64,000 nucleotides of DNA from JBLNBN01 sp050260015 (GTDB taxonomy: Bacteria; Bacteroidota; Ignavibacteria; Kapaibacteriales; UBA2268), in NCBI GenBank assembly GCA_050260015.1, contig JBLNBN010000030.1:77592-141591 (forward strand). Reading direction: 5' to 3'. Both the position numbers and the translations under genes were made by a program. The notes under the pieces are model-generated. The model did no database searches and was not told the origin of the DNA. It saw only the letters and a list, made by a program, of their open reading frames with translations. Below are positions 27,232-35,335 of this stretch, piece by piece (position 1 is the first letter of the stretch; the number at the start of each line of letters is the position of its first letter).

Positions 27232-29447
27232 GCGATTCGATAGTACTTTAGCGCGTCTCCGATAGAATCCGAGATCCTATCCTTCAACAACTTATTGGGC
27301 GCGGCCTCGAGCTTGGGGTCGCGCTCGACTATTTTTTTAGCCAGTTCGTTCGCTTCGGCTATAATATCCGCGTCGGCGGCCAGGTCGACATATTTAAACA
27401 GCGGTAGCCCCGATTGCCTCGTGCCCAGCATATCGCCCGGACCGCGCAGTTTCAGGTCTATTTCCGCTATCTTAAAGCCGTCTGTCGTCTCCTCCATTGT
27501 TTTTAATCTGACGAATAACGCCTTAATATCCGTATCGTCCGCGTTCTTTCGGCGAATTTGGTACTGGTGCTTGTCTTTCGTTAATAGCACGCAATAGGAT
27601 TGCTCGGAGCCTCTGCCAACACGCCCGCGCAACTGGTGCAATTGCGACAACCCAAAACGCTCGGCGTCCTCGATTATCATAACTGTTGCGTTGGCAACGT
27701 CGATGCCCACTTCAATAACCGTTGTCGCTACGAGCACGTCGTAGCGCTTCGCCAGGAAATCCCGCATAACGCTTTCTTTGTCGACGGACTGCATTTGACC
27801 ATGCAAAAGCCCGCAGGAAAATTCTCCGAACGCTTCCGTTCGGAGCTCTTCGAAATGCTCCGTAGCCGCTTTCAATTCCAGCTTTTCGGACTTTTCCACC
27901 AAAGGATATACGATATAGGCTTGGCGGCCCTCGCGGAGTTTATCTTTTACGAACTCTAATACTTCGTCGCGATCCTTTTCGTAGGCTACTTTTGTTTTTA
28001 TCGGTTTTCTATCCCGGGGCATTTCTTTTATCACGGAAACGTCGAGGTCGCCGTAAACCGTCATGGTCATCGTACGAGGAATTGGTGTGGCCGTCATAAG
28101 TAAAATGTGAGGCGCGAAACCGTTCTCCATGGATCTTTTACTCAACCGGATCAAATCGGCCCGCTGTTCGACCCCGAACCTATGCTGCTCGTCTATGACG
28201 ACGAAGCCCAAATTTTTATAGGGGATTTCACCGGAGAAGAGCGCGTGGGTGCCTACTACAATATTTGCCGTTCCGGAGCTTACGCTCGCGATTACTTCTT
28301 CGCGCAGCTTCTTACGCTGACCGCCGACAAGCTGGACAATGCTCAGCCCGAATCCTTCGAAAAATTTTTGGATCGTCGCGTAGTGTTGCTCGGCCAGTAT
28401 TTCAGTTGGCGCCATAAAGGCGACCTGGTAACCGCTGTCGATAGCAATGAGCGTAGAGAGCAGTGCGACAATTGTTTTTCCGCTGCCGACGTCGCCTTGA
28501 AGTAATCTATTCATAGGCGAGCCGGACCTGAAGTCGGCGGTAATATCGCGCAGGGCCTTTAATTGATCCCCGGTTAGCTTGAAGGGGAGCGTGGAGTAAA
28601 GCTCGCGCGCCAGGGGACTTTTCTCGACGAATACCGGGGCTCTCTCCTTTGTCTTGTACGCATTTCTATCCAAGGAAAGGATTAACTGAAGCTGGAAAAC
28701 CTCTTCGAACTTTACTCGCCTCTGCGCTCTTTTTACTTCTTCCATATTTTCGGGGAAGTGCAGCGATTTGAGCGTTATCTTTATGTCTGGCAGGGCGTGC
28801 CTTTTAAGGATGTAATCGGGCAGCGTCTCCTTTATCCTCGGCGCGTAGTTCTCGACGATCTTCGCAACTAATTGTCTCATTAACCGCATATTAAGGCCGC
28901 TTTTGCGCATTTCTTCGGTAAGGGTGTAGTTTGGAAGGATAAGCCCTTCTTTGTATAGCTCGGCGTCGTCCTCGTCTATAATATCAATTTCCGGGTGGGT
29001 GAACTCAAGCGTTTTAAACCCGGTCACCTCGCCCTTGCCGCTTACGGCAAGAAGTTGTCCTTCGTTATACAGCTTCTTAAAGAACTTTACCATATTCCAG
29101 AAAACTATCTTGCATTTGCCGCCTGTGTCGTCCGTTAGAATTAATTCCAGCATGCTCCTGTTGCGACCAAAGTTTCTCTCGTTTATTTGGATGATTTTCC
29201 CAACGACGCTTAATTCCTCGCGTAAGGAGTACCCGGCATCGGAGAGCGCGGATTCCGCGTTTTCATTCAATTTTTTATTTATCAGTTGTTGAATGCCGAG
29301 CGCGCCCGTACGGGAAATGTAATTTCTCGGGAAATAAAAGATCAAATCCCTCCAGGATTGTATGCCTGCCTTCATCAGGGCTTCAGCTCTTCGTGGCCCC
29401 ACGCCTTTAAGGTAAGCTAATTCGCCGGGCGCTGCGTTATCTGTCAT
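27228..29447 (-). CDS. recG: ATP-dependent DNA helicase RecG
   Basis: Branch-migrating helicase that remodels stalled forks and Holliday junctions. 739 residues, normal for the family. N-terminal wedge/OB domain (about 1-260), helicase motif I LLQGDVGSGKTIVALL, motif II FVVIDEQHRFG (DEQH), motif III LLMTATPIPRTM, motif VI QLRGRVGRGSEQSYC, and the C-terminal LRGPGDMLGTRQSGLP segment that marks RecG. It is a single-gene unit with a TATATTTG -7 element upstream. Confidence 0.96.
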   Translation of the reverse strand: MTDNAAPGELAYLKGVGPRRAEALMKAGIQSWRDLIFYFPRNYISRTGALGIQQLINKKLNENAESALSDAGYSLREELSVVGKIIQINERNFGRNRSMLELILTDDTGGKCKIVFWNMVKFFKKLYNEGQLLAVSGKGEVTGFKTLEFTHPEIDIIDEDDAELYKEGLILPNYTLTEEMRKSGLNMRLMRQLVAKIVENYAPRIKETLPDYILKRHALPDIKITLKSLHFPENMEEVKRAQRRVKFEEVFQLQLILSLDRNAYKTKERAPVFVEKSPLARELYSTLPFKLTGDQLKALRDITADFRSGSPMNRLLQGDVGSGKTIVALLSTLIAIDSGYQVAFMAPTEILAEQHYATIQKFFEGFGLSIVQLVGGQRKKLREEVIASVSSGTANIVVGTHALFSGEIPYKNLGFVVIDEQHRFGVEQRADLIRLSKRSMENGFAPHILLMTATPIPRTMTMTVYGDLDVSVIKEMPRDRKPIKTKVAYEKDRDEVLEFVKDKLREGRQAYIVYPLVEKSEKLELKAATEHFEELRTEAFGEFSCGLLHGQMQSVDKESVMRDFLAKRYDVLVATTVIEVGIDVANATVMIIEDAERFGLSQLHQLRGRVGRGSEQSYCVLLTKDKHQYQIRRKNADDTDIKALFVRLKTMEETTDGFKIAEIDLKLRGPGDMLGTRQSGLPLFKYVDLAADADIIAEANELAKKIVERDPKLEAAPNKLLKDRISDSIGDALKYYRIA

Positions 29448-29480
29448 TTATTTATTTTAAAATTTTGATTCACAGGTATT

Positions 29481-29488
29481 CAAATATA
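29481..29488 (-). promoter_or_regulatory. TAnnTTTG -7 element for recG
   Basis: CAAATATA on the plus strand, TATATTTG on the minus strand, 33 bases before the recG ATG. Confidence 0.4.
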
Positions 29489-29526
29489 AGCTGTGTCGTT
29501 TAAACTTTTTATTATATTGTAATGTC

Positions 29527-29534
29527 TAATTTTG
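29527..29534 (+). promoter_or_regulatory. TAnnTTTG -7 element for the first repeat-rich secreted protein
   Basis: TAATTTTG, 31 bases before the ATG at 29566, with the ribosome site AGAAGGAG at 29553-29560 between them. Confidence 0.45.
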
Positions 29535-29565
29535 AAAAATGTTTTTATCATTAGAAGGAGCGTAT

Positions 29566-30366
29566 ATGAAAACCCGATTAAGACTATTTTGGGTGATGTT
29601 ATCAGCGGCGTTATTATTATTTGGCAGCGAATCATTTGCTCAAAAAGGTAAATGCGTTCGCGAGGGCCACGGTTGCAAAACGAATTGCGGCAAGAACTTC
29701 GTCGACGCGAACAACGACGGCAAGTGCGACAACTTCGTCGACGCGGACGGCGACGGCAAATGCGACTTGAAATGCGGTCAGAAAAGCTGCGATAAAAGCG
29801 AATTAAAGGGTCGCTGCTGCGGCAAGAACTTCGTCGACGCGAACAACGACGGCAAATGCGACAACTTCGTCGACGCAAACGGCGACGGTAAATGCGATTT
29901 AGGCTGCGGCAAAAAGGGAAGTTGCAAAATGGTCGGCATGGGTAAAGGCATGCGTAATTGCCCGGAATTTGTCGACGCGAACAACGACGGCAAGTGCGAC
30001 AACTTCGTCGACGCAAACGGCGACGGCAAATGCGATTCGGGCCCGTGCGGCAAAGGCAAACAATGCCGTAAGACGCAGCCATCCGGCGGAGCCGCCGAAA
30101 AAGTTACTTTTGAATTAGGTAATCCGTTTCCAATGCCTTCGGGAAAGGAAATTAATTTTTCAGTTACGACTACAGGCATCGCGCAGGCAACCATTGAGCT
30201 TTATGACTCAAACGGGAAACTCGTTCGCGAGATTTTTGCGGGCGAGTTAAAAAAAGGGGAGAACATATTAACAGCCAGCTCTCAAGACCTGCAGGTTGGA
30301 ACATATATATTAAAAGCTTCCGTCGCCGGAAAGACAATCTCGAAAAATTTAGTTATAAGTAAATAA
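29566..30366 (+). CDS. secreted Cys/Asp-rich repeat protein with type IX sorting domain
   Basis: A 266-residue exported protein with a signal peptide cleaved after about residue 25 (SESFA/QKG). The mature part has three copies (44-67, 88-111, 134-157) of a 24-residue unit. Each holds two D-x-N/D-x-D-G loops followed by KCD (core FVDANNDGKCD), separated by Cys-, Gly- and Lys-rich spacers. The loops resemble calcium-binding EF-hand or dockerin loops with an added Cys. The C-terminal about 80 residues (LGNPFPMPSGKEINFSV, ATIELYDSNGKLVREI, LQVGTYILKA) form a Por secretion tail, so the protein should pass through the type IX system to the surface. Ribosome site AGAAGGAG decides the ATG at 29566. 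Function unknown; a metal- or calcium-dependent surface role is inference. Confidence 0.85.
   Translation: MKTRLRLFWVMLSAALLLFGSESFAQKGKCVREGHGCKTNCGKNFVDANNDGKCDNFVDADGDGKCDLKCGQKSCDKSELKGRCCGKNFVDANNDGKCDNFVDANGDGKCDLGCGKKGSCKMVGMGKGMRNCPEFVDANNDGKCDNFVDANGDGKCDSGPCGKGKQCRKTQPSGGAAEKVTFELGNPFPMPSGKEINFSVTTTGIAQATIELYDSNGKLVREIFAGELKKGENILTASSQDLQVGTYILKASVAGKTISKNLVISK
29695..30036 (+). repeat. three near-identical 72-bp coding repeats
   Basis: Copies at 29695-29766, 29827-29898 and 29965-30036 differ at only a few positions and each contains two half-repeats beginning near TTCGTCGACGC. The nucleotide identity, beyond what the protein requires, suggests recent duplication or gene conversion. 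Confidence 0.85.
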
Positions 30367-30388
30367 ACTTACTGCAAGAAGCTACTGT

Positions 30389-30415
30389 AAAACGCCGGTA
30401 TATCCGGCGTTTTTT
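30389..30415 (+). terminator. terminator after the first repeat-rich protein
   Basis: AAAACGCCGG / CCGGCGTTTT stem (10 bp), TATAT loop, followed by further T residues. The stem is identical to that of the terminator at 31466. Confidence 0.9.
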
Positions 30416-30491
30416 ATATGATTAAACCTTTTATTATCGTGCCCTGTCTAAATGATACATTCACAGTGATTAATTATCAGGAGAGAATAGC

Positions 30492-31445
30492 ATGAAATCC
30501 AATGTCCGGTTTATAAAAACTTTAGCTACCCTTGCATTAATCTTTACTCTAACGGCGGTGTCAGCCCAATTAGACGGCAGGGGCGGTAAAGGCAAAATGG
30601 GCAGATTTGCGGACGGCGACGGCAAATGCGACTCTAGCCGCGGCCATAAAGGATTAGGCCGGTTCGGCGGGATGATACATTGCCCTGAATTCGTAGACGC
30701 TAATAAGGACGGCAAGTGCGATATCTGTTCGGCAAAGATAGATTCGTTAAAAGCGGCCGGTTGGACTAAGGAAGATTTTAGGCGCGAAATGGCAAAATTC
30801 AGGCCCCGGTTCCCTAAAGGATTTCCAGATTCTACGATGAGGGAATTCCGCATGCATATGAAGGACTTAAGGGATTCGCTCAGGGCGTCTGGCTTGGATC
30901 GCGATGAAATTATGCGCGAATTACATAAAAGAATGCCCCATCCCGCATTTGCCGATTCAATCATGAAGGCGCGTCATGAACGCATGAAAGCCATTATGGA
31001 TTCCTTGAAAGAGGCCGGAGCAGATGTGCGAGGTAAATGGATGCATCCTCCCATGGACGGCGATTTCCCCGATACGAATATGAGGGAACGCATGCGAATG
31101 ATGAAGCGCTTCCGACCATGCACGTGCGCCTGGCTGCATCATATCGGCGAAGCCGCTCCTACTGCGGGACAGCCTGCGAAATTACAATTTGAGCTCGGAA
31201 ACCCATATCCCGTGCCGGCCGGCGAGAAGCTCAATATGACCGTTTCGATTGAAGGCGCCGCTCCTGCTACGATCGAGCTCTACGACGCTAACGGGAAGCT
31301 GATCCGCTCCGTTTTCAGCGGCGAATTAAAGAAAGGAGAGAATAAGTTCTCAACGGAGACAAGAGATTTGCAAGCTGGAACTTATATCCTGAAGGCAACG
31401 GTAGCCGGACAAACTACCTCTAAAAACGTAGTTATTAATAAATAA
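30492..31445 (+). CDS. paralogous secreted protein with calcium-loop repeats, Met/His/Arg-rich helices and type IX sorting domain
   Basis: A 317-residue exported protein, paralogue of the gene before it. The signal peptide ends near residue 25 (TAVSA/QLDG). Two loop motifs are present (FADGDGKCD near 38-46, FVDANKDGKCDIC near 65-77). The middle (about 80-220) differs from the first protein: it is predicted helical, rich in Met, Arg, Asp and His, with repeated DSLR/DSLK phrases (MHMKDLRDSLRASGL, MKAIMDSLKEAGAD), broadly like CpxP/LTXXQ-type metal or stress proteins. A CTCAW motif follows. The C-terminal sorting domain (LGNPYPVPAGEKLNM, ATIELYDANGKLIRSV, LQAGTYILKA) is close to that of the upstream protein. 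Ribosome site CAGGAG lies ahead of the ATG. Role unknown. Confidence 0.82.
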   Translation: MKSNVRFIKTLATLALIFTLTAVSAQLDGRGGKGKMGRFADGDGKCDSSRGHKGLGRFGGMIHCPEFVDANKDGKCDICSAKIDSLKAAGWTKEDFRREMAKFRPRFPKGFPDSTMREFRMHMKDLRDSLRASGLDRDEIMRELHKRMPHPAFADSIMKARHERMKAIMDSLKEAGADVRGKWMHPPMDGDFPDTNMRERMRMMKRFRPCTCAWLHHIGEAAPTAGQPAKLQFELGNPYPVPAGEKLNMTVSIEGAAPATIELYDANGKLIRSVFSGELKKGENKFSTETRDLQAGTYILKATVAGQTTSKNVVINK

Positions 31446-31465
31446 GCCGATTAAAAAAATGACGC

Positions 31466-31492
31466 AAAACGCCGGCTTGTCCGGCGTTTTTT
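31466..31492 (+). terminator. terminator after the second repeat-rich protein
   Basis: AAAACGCCGG / CCGGCGTTTT stem with a CTTGT loop and a T run. It runs directly into the TAATTTTG element of the next gene. Confidence 0.9.
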
Positions 31493-31493
31493 G

Positions 31494-31501
31494 TAATTTT
31501 G
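31494..31501 (+). promoter_or_regulatory. TAnnTTTG -7 element abutting a start codon
   Basis: TAATTTTG ends three bases before the ATG at 31505 and begins in the T tract of the preceding terminator. If used, the glycosyltransferase mRNA would be leaderless or nearly so. Confidence 0.35.
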
Positions 31502-31504
31502 AAT

Positions 31505-32656
31505 ATGAAGATCGCGTATATTATGCATTCGTTCGATAATTCGAACGTAAAAAAGCGGAAAGAACTCGGCTGGTTTATTACTACTAATATTGAAAAATGG
31601 GGCTGCGAAATTGAATATATTGAAGCGCGAAGCCCTCTACTCGCGTTGTTCTTTAAAATAAAATCCGCCGCGTTAAATAAATTGGGAAAAAAAACAAATT
31701 GGTTTAGGGAGCCTTTTCTTCTTAAACGACTTGCCAGGAATGCGGAAAAGAAGCTCAGGAGTTCGGATTGCCAGGCCGTGTTTAGCTTCGGCTCTATTCC
31801 AATATCGTTTATAGCGACTGAAAAGCCTATCATATTTTGGACGGACGCCGCCTTCGCTTCGTTGCTCGGGCGCCATCCGCATATGTCCGGCCTTACGGAA
31901 AAAGCTGTCGCAAAGGGGAACTTAATCGAACATGACGCCTTTAAAAGGGCGAGTCGAATCATTTTTACTTCCGGTTGGGCAGCCGACCAAGCAAGAGATT
32001 TTTATAAAATCCCCGATGAGAAAATAAAAATTGCAACGTTCGGGCCGAATATGGCAGGTATACCTTCCAAAGAATATATCGATAACGTGATTGACGGCAG
32101 ATCGAGGAAGGAGATCCATTTTCTCTGGATAGCGGTAAACTGGGAATTGAAGGATGGACCTCGGGCGTTAGCTATAACGAATGAGCTGAATAAATCCATT
32201 AAGACGACGTTGCATGTTGTCGGCGTCCCTAAAACCGTCGCGACTTCGGACGCAAGTAACGCCGTATTTTACGGCTTTCTCTCGAAGGACGATCCTGCCC
32301 AGGAAAGGCGACTAGCTGAGCTTTTTGCAAAATGCCACTTCCTCGTTCATCCGACTAAGTTCGATACGTTGGGGCAAGTAATTATTGAATCTAATTCGTA
32401 CGGGCTACCCGCGATCACCCACGAGGTGGGAGGTGTTCCTGAAGTCGTTCGGCACGGCGTAAACGGGTTTATTTATCAGCCGGGCGAAGCGGTTGAAACA
32501 ATCGCTAAGGAAATTCTGTACGTATACCAGGACGCGGAAGCATACCGCGCGCTTTGCAAAAACGCTCGCGCCGACTATGAAGAGCGCACGAGCTGGGGAG
32601 CGGCTACGAAAAAAGTAGTCTGTTGGATAAATGAGGCTATAGATCAATCGCCGTAA
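31505..32656 (+). CDS. glycosyltransferase, GT4-like
   Basis: A 383-residue GT-B glycosyltransferase. The N-terminal Rossmann half begins MKIAYIMHSFDNSN. The C-terminal half holds the donor-binding signature FLVHPTKFDTLGQVIIESNSYG followed by EVGGVPEVV, the E-x7-E type motif of GT4 enzymes. Donor and acceptor cannot be told. The ATG at 31505 is preferred to an in-frame TTG at 31499; neither has a ribosome site, and a promoter-like octamer sits immediately upstream. The 3' end overlaps the PTPS gene on the other strand by 13 bases. Confidence 0.87.
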   Translation: MKIAYIMHSFDNSNVKKRKELGWFITTNIEKWGCEIEYIEARSPLLALFFKIKSAALNKLGKKTNWFREPFLLKRLARNAEKKLRSSDCQAVFSFGSIPISFIATEKPIIFWTDAAFASLLGRHPHMSGLTEKAVAKGNLIEHDAFKRASRIIFTSGWAADQARDFYKIPDEKIKIATFGPNMAGIPSKEYIDNVIDGRSRKEIHFLWIAVNWELKDGPRALAITNELNKSIKTTLHVVGVPKTVATSDASNAVFYGFLSKDDPAQERRLAELFAKCHFLVHPTKFDTLGQVIIESNSYGLPAITHEVGGVPEVVRHGVNGFIYQPGEAVETIAKEILYVYQDAEAYRALCKNARADYEERTSWGAATKKVVCWINEAIDQSP

Positions 32657-33051
32657 TATTCGACAAAGCTGGTATTAGTTTCATGCAATTTTATCTTATA
32701 AAGCTTCGCCGGCGAGATCTTATCGACTAGAACCCGCCAAAAAGAAATAGCCAGGTTCTCAACGGTGGGAATAATTCCATGAAGGAAATCGACGTCTACG
32801 TTTAAGTTCTTATGATCCACCTTGTCGATAATTTCCTCCTGGACGATACGTTTTAGCTTCTTAAGATCCATAAGGTAACCGGTGCCGGGATCGGGTTCGC
32901 CGCAAACGGTAACTTCCATGTAGTAATTATGACCATGGCCGGAAGGATTGAAGCATTTATCGTATATTGCGGCATTTTTAGCGTCGTCGAACGCTGGATT
33001 GAATAAGGTGTGCGCGGCGGAAAAATCTGTTTTTTTTGTTATGTATATCAT
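32644..33051 (-). CDS. 6-pyruvoyl-tetrahydropterin synthase family protein (Cx5HGH type)
   Basis: A 135-residue T-fold enzyme acting on dihydroneopterin triphosphate made by GTP cyclohydrolase I. Zinc ligands are His in FSAAHTLF and the HGH in CFNPSGHGHNYY; the Asp-His pair VDHKNL and the Glu in KLHETNT are present. The catalytic Cys is five residues before HGH (Cx5HGH), as in tetrahydrobiopterin-type PTPS, not three as in most QueD enzymes. Queuosine synthesis therefore cannot be assumed, though misassignment is possible. folE lies 0.8 kb away on the other strand, supporting a pterin pathway. Confidence 0.85.
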   Translation of the reverse strand: MIYITKKTDFSAAHTLFNPAFDDAKNAAIYDKCFNPSGHGHNYYMEVTVCGEPDPGTGYLMDLKKLKRIVQEEIIDKVDHKNLNVDVDFLHGIIPTVENLAISFWRVLVDKISPAKLYKIKLHETNTSFVEYYGD

Positions 33052-33109
33052 ATAATCTTAGCTAAGAAAATAATACAACAAGAATTGGAATTAATCAAAA
33101 AATAGAATC

Positions 33110-33844
33110 ATGAAAAATTTAAAGCATAAACTGATAATCGCGCTGATTATTGCAATAGCTTTTGGCGAGCCCGCTTTGACGCAGGACGTCGTACCCGGGC
33201 CTATCCGTTTTCTAAATATGTCCGGCGAGGCGATGGCGACTATAAACGGAACGGCCATGAACTTTAGCGTAAACGCGACGATCGCGGGCGAGGATTCGCT
33301 AGCGGCCACTCTCCTGGCAATGGGCATGCCCGTAGGAAAGTTATTCGCGTCGGAAAACGAGTATAAGATCTGGAATACTATGGAAAATACCGGCTATGCG
33401 GGGAAGGACACTAAAGCCCTGTCCCGGCTCAGCGGCTTAACGCTTGGAGTCAGGGAGCTTGTCCGCGTTTTCCGGGGCTTAACGCCGTCTGATTTCTCCG
33501 AATATACCCTAAAAGAAAAACAGGACGGTAGCGCGCTGTACATCAAGACCTCCGAGAAAGGGGCTGTCTTTGCGCGCATGGGCGACAGGGGAGAGGCGCT
33601 CCAGTTGCAATTTAAAAATGCTCAAAACGAGTTAATCGGCAACATTGTTTACGAGAATTTCCAGCAGTTTTCCGCCGGGTATCTTGCAAAGACAATGAAA
33701 ATCTCCGCTCCGAAAAGAAACTTAAGTATAACGATTACCTGGACTAAGATAGAATCTATCGATAAATTAACTAAAGCAATGAACTTTTTGCCTCCGCAGT
33801 CTGCGGAAATTATTAATACCGATGAATTACTTAACGAGGAATAA
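33110..33844 (+). CDS. exported DUF4292/LolB-like protein
   Basis: A 244-residue protein with a signal peptide (LIIALIIAIAFGEPALT/QD) and no lipobox Cys. After it comes a beta-rich domain (MSGEAMATINGTAMNFSVNA, GDRGEALQLQFKNA, NLSITITWTKIESI) resembling DUF4292, a Bacteroidota family of LolA/LolB-like lipid-carrier fold. The match rests on pattern only. It ends immediately before the folE ATG (TAAATG), so the two are co-transcribed, but no functional link is obvious. It might help lipoprotein or lipid handling at the envelope. Confidence 0.6.
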   Translation: MKNLKHKLIIALIIAIAFGEPALTQDVVPGPIRFLNMSGEAMATINGTAMNFSVNATIAGEDSLAATLLAMGMPVGKLFASENEYKIWNTMENTGYAGKDTKALSRLSGLTLGVRELVRVFRGLTPSDFSEYTLKEKQDGSALYIKTSEKGAVFARMGDRGEALQLQFKNAQNELIGNIVYENFQQFSAGYLAKTMKISAPKRNLSITITWTKIESIDKLTKAMNFLPPQSAEIINTDELLNEE

Positions 33845-34600
33845 ATGCGCAAGGACGATATAAAGCCTCTACCGCCTATTGTGGACGCGGCCGATTTAGA
33901 TAACGACGAAGAACCGGACGAGGAATATACTAGGGATCCGAACGTGCCGCATCCAACGATTAATGCGCGCGGACAGGAGCTTTTTGACTCTAACGGGAAC
34001 ATCCCGCTCTCCGAAGCGGAACGAACGGAAATGATCCGGGAATTAAAAGCGAAATTTATCGAGGTGATGGATATACTGCGCATCTCGCGCAACGACCCAA
34101 ATTCGACGGACACTGCGCACCGTATAGCGCGTATGTACGTGAACGAGCTATTTACGGGCAGGTACTCCGCGCCGCCGGTTCCCACGGCTTTTCCAAACAG
34201 GAAGCACGTAAACAATTTGATTATCAGCAAGGGCATTGAAGTAATGTCTATTTGCTCGCACCACTGGCAGCCGATCTCCGGGGAATGCGCAATCGGGTAC
34301 ATTCCCGGCGACTTCGTAATAGGGCTTTCCAAGCTTTCGCGTATAGTGGAGTGGTTCTCTCGCCGCGCTCAAATCCAGGAAGAGCTGGGCGAGCAAATTG
34401 CCGATTATCTTCAACAACTGTTGAAGCCAAAAGCGCTGGGCGTAGTAATTCGGGCGCGACACTATTGCATGATAGCGCGCGGAGTGCGGGGCAGCGAGCA
34501 TAAATCGCTTATGGTCACTTCTTCCATGCGGGGCTATCTACTGGAGAATATGAACCTTCGAAATGAATTTCTTAATTTAATAAAAGAGCAAAAGGTATAA
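33845..34600 (+). CDS. folE: GTP cyclohydrolase I
   Basis: Converts GTP to 7,8-dihydroneopterin triphosphate, entry to folate, biopterin and queuosine. 251 residues: an unusual acidic N-terminal extension of about 55 residues, then the catalytic T-fold. Zinc ligands are in MSICSHHWQPISGE (Cys, His) and ARHYCMIARGVRG (Cys). IGYIPGDFVIGLSKLSRIVEWFS is the classical type IA signature, so this is not the zinc-independent FolE2. Its ATG follows the DUF4292-like stop with no gap. rnhB follows after eight bases. Confidence 0.93.
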   Translation: MRKDDIKPLPPIVDAADLDNDEEPDEEYTRDPNVPHPTINARGQELFDSNGNIPLSEAERTEMIRELKAKFIEVMDILRISRNDPNSTDTAHRIARMYVNELFTGRYSAPPVPTAFPNRKHVNNLIISKGIEVMSICSHHWQPISGECAIGYIPGDFVIGLSKLSRIVEWFSRRAQIQEELGEQIADYLQQLLKPKALGVVIRARHYCMIARGVRGSEHKSLMVTSSMRGYLLENMNLRNEFLNLIKEQKV

Positions 34601-34608
34601 AGTCCTCT

Positions 34609-35262
34609 ATGCCGAAACGGGTTCAAAAGGCGTTCGACAATACGGCTGAAGTCGCTCTGCGCGCGGGGTTCGCCTCTTTCGCCGGCATCGACGAGGCCGG
34701 CAGGGGATGCTTGGCCGGTCCGGTTTGCGCGGCCGCCGTAATTATGCCGGAAAGGGACTTTGCCCTAAGCGGGATAAATGACTCGAAAAAGCTTGCCCGC
34801 TCCAGGCGGGAGGAGCTTTATCATTTTATTACGTCCAATGCGGTATCCTATGCCGTTAGCTTCGTACCCGCTGAAGTAATAGACGAAATTAACATTCTCC
34901 AGGCAACTTTCCTCGCAATGAAGCAGGCGGTCGAGCAATTAAATCCGCAACCTGAATTGCTTCTTATAGACGGGAACAGGTTCGCCAAGGGGTATGATAG
35001 GCCTTATAAAACAATTATAAAAGGGGATTCGCTATGCATCTCTATAGCGGCTGCATCAATACTGGCGAAGGTGGAGCGCGACCGCTTTATGATGCGAATT
35101 GCGGAAGAATTGCCTGAAGAATTTGATTTTGCGCACAATGTGGGCTACGGCGTTCAAAAGCATTTGGAAGCGATCGCTATTTATGGGCCAACCAAGTACC
35201 ATAGGCGGAGCTTTCTTAAGAAAAGGCTTGACGCCCGGGGATCCCAGGAAGCGTTCCTATAG
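34609..35262 (+). CDS. rnhB: ribonuclease HII
   Basis: Removes ribonucleotides from DNA-RNA hybrids. 217 residues. Catalytic acidic residues appear in GIDEAGRGCLAGPV (Asp-Glu), the Asp of LLLIDGN, and the Asp of VERDRF after SIAAASILAKV. NDSKKL is the usual substrate-contact motif. Eight bases downstream of folE in a DUF4292-folE-rnhB unit. Confidence 0.95.
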   Translation: MPKRVQKAFDNTAEVALRAGFASFAGIDEAGRGCLAGPVCAAAVIMPERDFALSGINDSKKLARSRREELYHFITSNAVSYAVSFVPAEVIDEINILQATFLAMKQAVEQLNPQPELLLIDGNRFAKGYDRPYKTIIKGDSLCISIAAASILAKVERDRFMMRIAEELPEEFDFAHNVGYGVQKHLEAIAIYGPTKYHRRSFLKKRLDARGSQEAFL

Positions 35263-35292
35263 AAAAATCTTTTAAATGTAGCTATTAATCCG

Positions 35293-35300
35293 TAATTTTG
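35293..35300 (+). promoter_or_regulatory. TAnnTTTG -7 element for pyrC
   Basis: TAATTTTG, 35 bases before the pyrC ATG at 35336. Confidence 0.4.
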
Positions 35301-35335
35301 CATGATTTATAATTCACGAGCTTAGAAAAACCAAG

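Noticed and set aside
29695..30036. CRISPR-like regularly spaced repeats
   Set aside because: The repeats are in frame, encode a clear peptide unit, and the spacers are also coding. No cas genes are present.
29480..30194. Arg/Cys-rich and Pro/Leu-rich repeat proteins on the minus strand
   Set aside because: They are antisense readings of the FVDANNDGKCD repeats; the plus-strand frame has a signal peptide, sorting domain, ribosome site and terminator.
32644..33051. Calling the PTPS gene queD
   Set aside because: The Cx5HGH spacing differs from typical QueD and no other queuosine gene is present in the window, so the symbol is left blank.
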